In this document: in pieces, positions 10,433 through 17,469 of the stretch | Layout: each line of letters starts with the position of its first letter | Numbering within the stretch: the stretch's first letter is position 1 | Assembly (NCBI GenBank): GCA_020849665.1 | Contig: JADLFX010000053.1 | Span: 50,851-114,850 of the forward strand | Length of the DNA stretch: 64,000 nucleotides | Source: Planctomycetota bacterium | Lineage (GTDB): Bacteria; Planctomycetota; UBA1135; UBA2386 | Reading direction: 5' to 3' | The notes under the pieces: model-generated | Database searches by the model: none | Seen by the model: the letters and a program-made list of their open reading frames with translations, nothing else | Told to the model about the DNA's origin: nothing | Position numbers and translations under genes: made by a program

Positions 10433-12544
10433 ATGGCCTGGGAGACCACACTCGACCGGCTGCTCTTGCAGCAGGTCCACGATGCCGAGAAGGGCGCCCT
10501 GAGAGCCAGCGAGGTGCGCCAGCTGGTCGTGGATCTCCTGGAGCTGCGCCCGGACCGGCCGCAGTCGGCGTTCCTGTGCGGCTACGCGCGGGTGCTGCTC
10601 GGGCTGGACCTGCCGGTGCCCGCGCCTTCGCCGTCGGCCCGCCGCTGGGAGACGTTCGGCCGCCTGCGCGCGCACGACCGCCGTGGGGAACGATCGTGGG
10701 TCGCGGACCTGCTGAAGGACTCCGCCGTCCTGGTGGACCTGCTGCGCGAGCCCCGGCTGGCGGCGCAGGCCCTGCCCCTGGTGCTGCGCACGATGTTCTG
10801 GACCGGCAACCTCTCGCAGGCGGTGCATGCGATCGAGTTCCTGGCCGGCCCCGACGAGTCTTCGGAGGCGCACGTCCTGGTCGACGCCGGGCTCACCGAT
10901 CTGCTGACGCGCCTCGAGCGGCGCGAGCCGCGGGAGGGCGAGGAGCCCACGGCAACGATCCTCGAACGCTGCATGGGCCTGCGTGCGTTCGCCGGGCTGC
11001 CGGGCGACGTGCGCGCCCGCTATCACCTGGCCCTGGCGCAGTGCGCCACGCAGGTGCGGGCCGGAAGCGAGGCCCTGGCGCAGGTGCGGCTCGCGCTCGA
11101 ATGTCCGCACGACCAGCCCTGGCTGCAGAGCCGGATCTGCCTGGTGGGGGCGCTGGCCGAGCTCGGCCTGCACGACGTGTCGGAACTCGAGCCGCGCGCC
11201 GAACGCCCGGCGCGCGCCCGCGCGTTCGCATGGCTCGACCAGGGCCCCAAGGACCCGGAGAAGTCCGTGCCGGAGGTGCACTTCGCGCGCGGCATCCTGC
11301 TCTACGAGACCGGCGGGTTCCCCGCCGCCCAGGCCGCGTTCGACGCCGCCGTGGACGCCATCCGCCGGAACCAGGGCGAACCCGGCCTGCTCCTGGAGCG
11401 GGCGCGCTTCTTCCTGGCCGCCGCGATCCTGGCTGGCGGCGACCGGAGCGAGGCCGTGCGCGCCGTGCACCTGCTCGACCAGGCGCTCAGCCACGTGCGG
11501 CCCGACCTGGAGAGCTTCTTCCCGGTGCACGAGGAGCTGAAGCGCCTCGATCGGCGGGTGGCGCTGAAGTTCCTCGACGCGGTGGACGTCGGCCGCGGCA
11601 CCGCACCCGATCAGCTCCTGCTCCTGGCGTTCGAGTACCTGGACCTGGGCGAGGCCGAACCCGCCTCGCGTGCCGCGGAGCGCGTCTTGCAGATCTCGGT
11701 GGATCTCGACCAGCGCGTCGAGGCCATGAAGGTCCTGCTGACGGCTCGCAACATGCGCGGGCAGCGCCAGCTGGCGCAGGACATGTACCAGGAGATCCGC
11801 GACCTCCTCCTGCAGCGCGGCGCGTTCACGGACCTGGAGAAGCTGCTCCACGACGAGAAGCTCGTCGGGCAGGCCCTCGACCATCTCGAGATCAAGACCG
11901 AGCTGGTCGACCTCTACGAACAGATGGAGGGCAAGGACTTCGAGAAGGCCGGGCTGCAGACCCAGGTGGCGCGCGCCCTGCGCGCCCGCAAGGACGTGGA
12001 GGCACTGCAGGAGGCCTTCGGCATCCTGCAGGAGGTCGGGATCACGCACCCGGATCTGGTGCGCGAGGACCTGGCCGCGTTGGAGAAGCTCCTGCAGCTC
12101 GAGGAGGCCGGCACGACGCTGCCGCAGAGCCAGGGTCAGGCCCTGGTCGAGGCGGCGCGCAAGGCCCTCGGGCACAAGCCGCGCGTCCTCGTGGTCGGTG
12201 GCAACGAACGCCAGCGACGGCACCATCCGCGCTTCGAGCAGCTGGCGGCGGAGTGGGGCTTCGCCGGCGAGTGGCTGATGGCCAACTATGTCTCGCCGCA
12301 GAAGGTGGTGTCCGCGGTGGCCGACCGGGTCGCACAGACCGACCTGCTGATCATGCTGCACTGGAACCGGCACGAGGCGACCGAGCCGGCGCTCGATCTG
12401 GCCCGCAAGGCCGGGGTGCTGGGGCGGACCGTGCACTACGCGGGGTTCACGAGCCTGCAGGTGGCCCTGGGGGATTCGCTGCAGAAGCTGGGGAGCCGGG
12501 GGAGTGCTGAGGGGAAGGGGGAGAAGGCGGCGGCGAGGAGGTGA
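10433..12544 (+). CDS. TPR/helical-repeat protein with C-terminal DUF2325-like domain
   Basis: 703-residue cytoplasmic-looking protein. Residues 1-560 are almost entirely amphipathic helices with TPR-like pairs, for example ARGILLYETGGFPAAQAAFDAA and LLLLAFEYLDLGEAEPASRA. From about residue 583 to 690 a Rossmann-like domain begins with PRVLVVGGNERQRRHHPRF, continues through QTDLLIMLHWNRHEATEPALD and ends with GRTVHYAGFTSLQVALGD. This pattern (VGG start, central 'TD-L/V' strand, C-terminal S/T-L-aliphatic helix) matches DUF2325, a small domain of unknown function usually found alone or on short proteins. The fusion to a long helical scaffold is the unusual part. The ATG at 10433 begins the first helix; the frame is open further upstream without helical-repeat character. 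Confidence 0.7.
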   Translation: MAWETTLDRLLLQQVHDAEKGALRASEVRQLVVDLLELRPDRPQSAFLCGYARVLLGLDLPVPAPSPSARRWETFGRLRAHDRRGERSWVADLLKDSAVLVDLLREPRLAAQALPLVLRTMFWTGNLSQAVHAIEFLAGPDESSEAHVLVDAGLTDLLTRLERREPREGEEPTATILERCMGLRAFAGLPGDVRARYHLALAQCATQVRAGSEALAQVRLALECPHDQPWLQSRICLVGALAELGLHDVSELEPRAERPARARAFAWLDQGPKDPEKSVPEVHFARGILLYETGGFPAAQAAFDAAVDAIRRNQGEPGLLLERARFFLAAAILAGGDRSEAVRAVHLLDQALSHVRPDLESFFPVHEELKRLDRRVALKFLDAVDVGRGTAPDQLLLLAFEYLDLGEAEPASRAAERVLQISVDLDQRVEAMKVLLTARNMRGQRQLAQDMYQEIRDLLLQRGAFTDLEKLLHDEKLVGQALDHLEIKTELVDLYEQMEGKDFEKAGLQTQVARALRARKDVEALQEAFGILQEVGITHPDLVREDLAALEKLLQLEEAGTTLPQSQGQALVEAARKALGHKPRVLVVGGNERQRRHHPRFEQLAAEWGFAGEWLMANYVSPQKVVSAVADRVAQTDLLIMLHWNRHEATEPALDLARKAGVLGRTVHYAGFTSLQVALGDSLQKLGSRGSAEGKGEKAAARR

Positions 12545-12873
12545 GGCAGGCCCATTCCCACCTTCTGATAAGGGACGTTATGGGAAGGTCGGACGGGGGT
12601 GGAGGGGGATGCGGGCCGGGGTTGGGGAGGCGGGCAGGGGAAGGAGGCGGCCCGGCCGACCTTCCCAAAACGTCGGCCAGAGGTGGAGACGGAGGCGGGC
12701 TGGGGTTGGGGATGCGGGCCGGGGTTGGGGAGGCGGGCAGGGGAAGGAGGCGGCCCGGCCGACCTTCCCAAAACGTCGGCCAGAGGTGGAGGGAATGAGG
12801 TGGAACGCCAAGGAGGGCGAGGCGGAGAGACGGCCTGGCCGACGGTCCGAGATCCCTGGCCGGGCGAGGCGGC
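12545..12873. other. Non-coding GC-rich region between convergent genes
   Basis: This 329-base stretch separates the DUF2325 gene from the convergent membrane glycosyltransferase gene. It holds the tandem repeat listed separately and hairpin-forming segments such as GGGAAGGTCGG (near 12580) with CCGACCTTCCC (near 12656). Several frames are open because of base composition, but none shows a ribosome-binding site or protein-like composition, so I see no gene here. Confidence 0.6.
12605..12791. repeat. Tandem 103-bp-period G-rich repeat with internal hairpins
   Basis: An 84-base segment at 12605-12688 recurs without mismatch at 12708-12791, offset 103 bases. Each copy carries the inverted repeat GGCCGAC-(11 bases)-GTCGGCC around CTTCCCAAAAC. 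The 19-base spacer between the copies itself repeats part of the unit (GGCGGGCTGGGGTTGG). Purines dominate one strand with many G-runs. A terminator, a structured RNA or a replication-slippage repeat are all possible; nothing decides between them. Confidence 0.8.
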
Positions 12874-14259
12874 CTAGCCGAGGGTGCCAGCGGGACCCGT
12901 CGGCGCGGTCTCGGAACGGCTGAGCAGGAGGGTGGCGACGACCAGGGCCGGCCACTGCTGCCAGAGGAGGCGATCCATGCTGGTGGACACGTGCCATGCG
13001 GGCTCGGCGGGCGTGGTCACGAAGATCGCGTAGACGGCGAGGTGCAGGGTCAGCACCGCGGCGAGGAGGCGCAGCGCGTCGGCGGACTCCGCGCGGGGGC
13101 GGAGGCGGAGCAGCAGCGTCGCGGTCGCGAGCAGGGGCAGCGCCAGGCCGACCTGGTCGGTGAAATGGGTCCACAGCCCCTGTGCCGACAGAGCGTGCCG
13201 CGCCGGGTCGAAGAGGCGGCCCGCGAACCCGCCGAGGGTCGTCGCCGCGCGCAGTTCGTTCGGCGGAGCCAGCAGGGACTTGAAGAGCAGGAGCGCGCCC
13301 AATCCCGGCAGGCACCCCCAGACGAAGGGCAGCCACGCGCGCAGCGTGGGGATCCACCGGCGGGGGGGTCGGGTCACCACCCACACCCCCACCACCGCCA
13401 GCGCCACGAGCAGGCCTTCGTTCTTGGTCCAGGCCGCGAAGCCGGTGCAGAGCCCGGCGACCGGCAGCGCTCCTGGGCTGCCCTGGCCCGCGAGCGCCAC
13501 GGCCACGAACGCGCCGCAGGTGAACGCCGCGAGCGGCAGGTCCGCGAGCTGGTGCGGGCCGAAGAGCAGGAATGCAGGCGTTGCGACCACCACCAGCCCG
13601 GCGGCCGCACCCGCCGCCGGGCCGCGCAGGGCTCCCAGCGCCAGGCTGGGCAACAGGACGAGCAGGATCGGCAGGACGAGCCCCACCGTGCGCGCCGCCT
13701 CCGCCGGCTCGACGTCGCCCGCCGCGGCGAGGAACGCGCTCAGGCCCGGAACGAGCAGCGGATAGTCCGGATGCGACCACACCATCTCGGTCGAGGCCAC
13801 CCGCGGCCACGCTTCGGCCCCGGCGTGGAGGAAGCGTGCCTTCACGTTCCAGATCGCCCAGGCGTCCCAGTCGCCATGCGGCAGGAGGTCTGCATACGTG
13901 GCGATCCAGCCACACGCCTGCACACCCAGGACGAGCAACGCCAGCCAGCCGACCGCGATGCCGAGCCCCTCCACGGGATGACGTGCGTGCACCGGCTCGG
14001 CACGCCGCGGCGCGGGGTCGGGCGCGCGCATCGCCGCGGCCACCAGCGCCGCCACCACCAGCCCCGCAGGCATCAGCCACCAGGGCAGGCCACCGAGCGC
14101 CAGGCCGCCCAGGTGGCCGATGCTGCACAGCCCGGCCCCCACCAGGAGCGCGAGCAGCCCGAACACGCCGTCCCGTGCGAAGCCGCCACCGAAGCGCAAC
14201 CGGCAGGTGCGCAGCACGCACGCCCCCACCGCCGCCATCGCCGCGAGCCCGCTGATCAT
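12874..14259 (-). CDS. Polytopic membrane glycosyltransferase-like protein (GT-C type)
   Basis: 461-residue protein with about eleven hydrophobic helices. The loop after the third or fourth helix contains LLPHGDWDAWAIWNVKARFLH, the acidic first-loop signature expected of GT-C glycosyltransferases (ArnT/PMT-like) that use lipid-linked sugars. A second loop has SHPDYPLLVPG, also common in this group, and WTKNEGLLVAL resembles the conserved 'K-E' motif region. The substrate cannot be read from sequence. It overlaps the upstream 145-residue gene by four bases (ATGA), indicating coupling. The last residues approach the G-rich repeat region. Confidence 0.68.
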   Translation of the reverse strand: MISGLAAMAAVGACVLRTCRLRFGGGFARDGVFGLLALLVGAGLCSIGHLGGLALGGLPWWLMPAGLVVAALVAAAMRAPDPAPRRAEPVHARHPVEGLGIAVGWLALLVLGVQACGWIATYADLLPHGDWDAWAIWNVKARFLHAGAEAWPRVASTEMVWSHPDYPLLVPGLSAFLAAAGDVEPAEAARTVGLVLPILLVLLPSLALGALRGPAAGAAAGLVVVATPAFLLFGPHQLADLPLAAFTCGAFVAVALAGQGSPGALPVAGLCTGFAAWTKNEGLLVALAVVGVWVVTRPPRRWIPTLRAWLPFVWGCLPGLGALLLFKSLLAPPNELRAATTLGGFAGRLFDPARHALSAQGLWTHFTDQVGLALPLLATATLLLRLRPRAESADALRLLAAVLTLHLAVYAIFVTTPAEPAWHVSTSMDRLLWQQWPALVVATLLLSRSETAPTGPAGTLG

Positions 14260-14693
14260 CGTGGCACCCGCGCTGGGACCTCGACCACCAGCAGGCCATC
14301 GCCCTGGTCATGGCGGATGGCGAGGCGTTGCTCGGCCGCCACGCGGCGCGCATGCGCAGCGTCGGGCAGATCCAGCACCAGGAGCCCTGGCTCGATCCGC
14401 AGGCGCAGGACGCGCGGCGCGAGCGCCAGCTGCGCCAGGATCGCGCGGCGGCCGATGCGGCTCAGGTCGGGCGTGGCCCCGGCCTGGCCCAGCAAGGCTT
14501 CGTTCTGGTAGCCCACCGGCCCGTCCCGCGGCAGGTGCGCCGCCAGCGCGCCGTAGCGCCCCAGGAGCGCGGACACCTCGTCGGTGCGCGGCGCCTGGGC
14601 CACGGCGTCGCGCACCGGTGCCCAGGCGCGGACGCCGACCGCGGCCGCGAGCACGGCCACCAGCAGGGGTGCGCTCCAGCGGGGCGGCAGCAT
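14256..14693 (-). CDS. Small membrane-anchored protein coupled to the GT-C gene
   Basis: 145 residues with one N-terminal hydrophobic helix (about 8-25) and a soluble remainder containing VGYQNEALLGQAG and a strand-rich C-terminal part ending in LLVVEVPARVPR. No family recognised. Its stop overlaps the start of the downstream membrane glycosyltransferase-like gene by four bases, so the two are probably co-translated and functionally linked. An accessory protein for the transferase is a guess from arrangement only. Confidence 0.6.
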   Translation of the reverse strand: MLPPRWSAPLLVAVLAAAVGVRAWAPVRDAVAQAPRTDEVSALLGRYGALAAHLPRDGPVGYQNEALLGQAGATPDLSRIGRRAILAQLALAPRVLRLRIEPGLLVLDLPDAAHARRVAAEQRLAIRHDQGDGLLVVEVPARVPR

Positions 14694-14761
14694 CGCGGTC
14701 CGGACCGTGCCCTAGCCGGTGCGTGCGGACCGCCGCGCGCTCCCGGAGACGGGCAGGCCGT

Positions 14762-15094
14762 TCACGAGGCCTCCCGGTCGTGGTGCGCGCGCATCTGCAT
14801 GCCGTGCATCAACGCCGCACCGCCACGGATCGCCGCGGCCACGTGCACCACCTCGGTCATCTGGTCGAGGTCGGCGCCCTGGTGCATCGATTCCTGCGTG
14901 CAGGCCTCGATCGAGTACGGGCACTGCACGGCATGCGCGACGCCCAGGGCGATGAGCGCCTTCTCGCGGCGCGTGAGCACGCCCTCGCCGAGCACCGAGG
15001 CGTAGTAGTCGAAGAACTTCGTGGCCAGCTCGGGCCGCCGCTCGCCGATGCGGGGCAGGTCCGCGAGGTGCTCGGGATCGTAGTAGTGACTCAT
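14762..15094 (-). CDS. AhpD-like / carboxymuconolactone-decarboxylase-family protein (arsenosugar-associated type) with altered CxxC
   Basis: 110-residue helical protein of the AhpD/CMD superfamily. The sequence from MSHYYDPEHLADLP through LTRREKALIALGVAHAVQCPY to DLDQMTEVVHVAAAIRGG closely resembles the small 'arsenosugar biosynthesis-associated peroxidase-like' proteins as I remember them. Those normally carry a CPYC redox pair. Here the motif reads Cys58-Pro-Tyr-Ser61, and a new Cys appears at position 65, so the standard CxxC pair is missing. No arsenic-methylation or radical-SAM arsenosugar gene is visible beside it. The ATG at 15094 matches the family N-terminus; the frame is open upstream but unlike it. 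Lone Cys thiol chemistry or loss of activity are both possible. Confidence 0.8.
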   Translation of the reverse strand: MSHYYDPEHLADLPRIGERRPELATKFFDYYASVLGEGVLTRREKALIALGVAHAVQCPYSIEACTQESMHQGADLDQMTEVVHVAAAIRGGAALMHGMQMRAHHDREAS

Positions 15095-15129
15095 GGCGGG
15101 GTTCGCGCGGGATCGGGTAGGACCGCAGG

Positions 15130-16137
15130 CTAGCGGCCTCCAGGAGAAGGACCAAGGCGGACGGCCACGCCGAGGAACGCGGTGAAGTCCGGCGACACGT
15201 AGGTGTTCAGGTCCTCGCCGAGGGTCGCGTCCAGACTCACCCGCTCCGAGACCCGCACGCGGAATCCGGTCCAGAGCAGCCAGTGCGGGTCCGCGACGCG
15301 CGCGAACCCGAGGTCGCGCAGCGTCGACGTCTCCCACTCCGACTGCACGAGCACCGTGAACCCGTTGCTCCACGGCCACTCGATGCCCACGCCCAGCGAA
15401 GTGACATCACGGAATCCGGTGCCGGCGCGTTCCGCGCTCTTCGGCGACCCGGCGAAGGTGTGCTGCGCGTGCCCGGTCAGCGTGAAGCCGGGCCCACGCC
15501 ACTCGCCCACCGCGCCCAGCGCGAAGTCGAATTCCCCGTTGCCGAACCCCTGCTCCTCGTCGCCGATCGGCAGCTCGACGCCGGCCCGCAGGCCGAGTCC
15601 GAAGCCGCGTTCGCGCGTCGCCGGCAGCGGATACCACGCCAGCGTGATCGGGATGTCCTGCAGGTCGAGGTCGTGCGCCTTCACCTGGTACGCCGTGCTG
15701 CCCTGGTGCGTGGCGAGGACCTCGAAGCGGTCCTTCGGAGCGGTGTCGCGCCCCTGGTCGGGGAGGTTGAAGAGGTCGTGGTACTCGATCAGGAACGAGT
15801 CCAGGAACCCTCCCGTGGTGTAGAGGAACGGGATCTCGACCGTCAGGTCGAGGTCGTCGGCGATGCCGATCCCCTGGCGGAAGCTGGTGCGCAGGATCTC
15901 CCCGTCCATCGAGAAGCTGTTGCCGCCGCCCGAGCCGCTGAGGAAGAGGCTGCTGTAGGCGTTGTCGATGCGCAGCGTGCTGTTGGCGCGGCCGAGCGGA
16001 GTCGCGCCGGCCGGATCCATGTGCTGGACCGTGAGCTGGGCCGGATGCTGGTTGCGCACCGGTACGGGTCCCTCGTAGTGCGGGTCGGTCGCGCAGGCGG
16101 CGAGCGGGAGGAGGAGGAGGCCGGCGCGCACGTTCAC
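15130..16137 (-). CDS. DUF3187-like outer-membrane lipoprotein
   Basis: About 335 residues. From the GTG at 16137 the product begins with a short lipoprotein signal (VNVRAGLLLLPLAAC). It then reads GPVPVRNQHPAQL, the opening typical of DUF3187 proteins, and continues as alternating amphipathic strands (for example GFGLGLRAGVELPIG, FTVLVQSEWETSTL, FTAFLGVAVRLG), consistent with an outer-membrane beta-barrel. An ATG at 16197 would add twenty polar residues before the hydrophobic stretch, which is less convincing for a secreted protein. Function of the family is unknown. Divergent from the lipoprotein gene at 16265, with a TAGACT -10-like element (16233) facing that gene. Confidence 0.65.
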   Translation of the reverse strand: MNVRAGLLLLPLAACATDPHYEGPVPVRNQHPAQLTVQHMDPAGATPLGRANSTLRIDNAYSSLFLSGSGGGNSFSMDGEILRTSFRQGIGIADDLDLTVEIPFLYTTGGFLDSFLIEYHDLFNLPDQGRDTAPKDRFEVLATHQGSTAYQVKAHDLDLQDIPITLAWYPLPATRERGFGLGLRAGVELPIGDEEQGFGNGEFDFALGAVGEWRGPGFTLTGHAQHTFAGSPKSAERAGTGFRDVTSLGVGIEWPWSNGFTVLVQSEWETSTLRDLGFARVADPHWLLWTGFRVRVSERVSLDATLGEDLNTYVSPDFTAFLGVAVRLGPSPGGR

Positions 16138-16264
16138 GGCCGCATCGGACCATGGCACGGGGCCTTCGTCCACGGCTCGTGACCGGGTCCCGCTCAAGCG
16201 CTACGCCTGCCGCTGTCGATCGGATCCCGGTAGACTCCCCCGCTCGTCGCCGAGCCCCCCACTG

Positions 16265-17425
16265 ATGCGCAAGACCCTCTCCACCGTCTCCCTCCTCCTG
16301 CCCGCCCTCTTCCTCGGCTGCGCCAAGGGGGAGGACACTTCGCGCCCCACGGGCGAGGTGAAGCTGGCCGCGGAGCACCATTTCTTCGCGCTGACCACGG
16401 AGGCCAAGTTCGCGGGCTTCCCGGTGGTGGCGACGCAGACGTCCAGCGATCGCGGGATCCTGGTGATGAAGGACGACTCCACGTACTTCGTCCGGCGCGG
16501 CACCACCGAGAGCTCGTCCGCGAGCTATGCGCTGTCCAAGAACGGCCAGTTCAGCGTCCTGGTGACCGTGGCCAGCAACCAGCCGGATGCCCGCTACATG
16601 GGCGGCTACGGCCTGGAGGGCAACACCAACCATCTCTTCTTCGCCGACCGCTACACCACCACCAGCGCGAACCGCGTCGGACTCTTCCTCGGGGTGCGCC
16701 GCCTCACGGCCTCGTTCGACCTCGCCGGCGAATGGCACCTCTGCTCGCAGCACGTGATCTTCGCGGGCTCCAGCCTGCCCGACCCCAACAACGTGGCCCG
16801 CTCGGCCTACGGCCTGATCGAGGTGGACAGCAACCGCCAGATCACGGGCACCGGATCCGAGTCGTCGCGCGCCAACCTCACGTTCACCGGCTCGGCGACC
16901 ACGTTCGCCGACGGCGCGTTGAACCTCACCCTGCGCTACCGCGACGCCACCGGCAGCGACGAGCGCGCGTTCCTGGGCGCCGCAGGCAAGAACTTCGTCA
17001 TCGCCCTCGATGCGGACGAGACCGATGGCGAGACCGGCCTCCTGATGCTGGTCAAGAAGCGCACCGGCACGATCAGCCTCGCCGACCTGGCCGGTGACTA
17101 CCACGTCGGCCTGCACACGGTGTTCATCAACCCCAGCAACTGCGGCTCGGACGCCGCGGTCGGCACCCTGACCCTCAGCGATCAGGGCGGATTCCGCCTC
17201 GAGTGCGAGGGTGCGCGCGGCGTGGACTTCACCTACACCGGGACGTTCACGGCGGCCAACGACGGCAAGCTCGTGTTCACCGTGAGCGGCACGAACGAGA
17301 CCTGGACCGGCGCGGTCGACCAGGACAACAAGACCATCGCCGTCATCGACAACTTCGTCGAGCAGCGGCAGAACAACCTGCCGGAGCTGAACTTCATCGT
17401 CGCCCTGCGCAAGGTGAAGGTCTGA
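16265..17425 (+). CDS. Lipoprotein with three tandem ~115-residue modules
   Basis: 386 residues with a clear lipoprotein signal (MRKTLSTVSLLLPALFLGC, Cys19). The mature part appears to consist of three similar beta-rich modules. They begin with VKLAAEHHFFALTTEAKF (about 33), FDLAGEWHLCSQHVIF (about 151) and ADLAGDYHVGLHTVFI (about 273), and end with GLFLGVRRL, GLLMLVKKR and NFIVALRKVKV. Each has a central stretch of hydroxyl-rich strands. No known domain recognised. Composition is richer in Asn, Thr and Ser than the surrounding cytoplasmic proteins, as expected for a surface protein. A strong hairpin follows the stop codon. Confidence 0.75.
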   Translation: MRKTLSTVSLLLPALFLGCAKGEDTSRPTGEVKLAAEHHFFALTTEAKFAGFPVVATQTSSDRGILVMKDDSTYFVRRGTTESSSASYALSKNGQFSVLVTVASNQPDARYMGGYGLEGNTNHLFFADRYTTTSANRVGLFLGVRRLTASFDLAGEWHLCSQHVIFAGSSLPDPNNVARSAYGLIEVDSNRQITGTGSESSRANLTFTGSATTFADGALNLTLRYRDATGSDERAFLGAAGKNFVIALDADETDGETGLLMLVKKRTGTISLADLAGDYHVGLHTVFINPSNCGSDAAVGTLTLSDQGGFRLECEGARGVDFTYTGTFTAANDGKLVFTVSGTNETWTGAVDQDNKTIAVIDNFVEQRQNNLPELNFIVALRKVKV

Positions 17426-17432
17426 GCGGAAC

Positions 17433-17455
17433 GCCCGGGACGGACCGTCCCGGGC
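17433..17455 (+). terminator. Hairpin terminator after the three-module lipoprotein
   Basis: A perfect 9-bp stem GCCCGGGAC/GTCCCGGGC with a five-base loop begins eight bases after the stop codon and is followed by TCGTTTCG. The T-run is short, so intrinsic termination may be partial. Confidence 0.6.
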
Positions 17456-17469
17456 TCGTTTCGTCCACA

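Noticed and set aside
12599..12877. Open frame through the tandem repeat (Gly/Arg-rich 92-residue product)
   Set aside because: Low-complexity translation of the repeat, no ribosome-binding site, and it also runs open in other frames.
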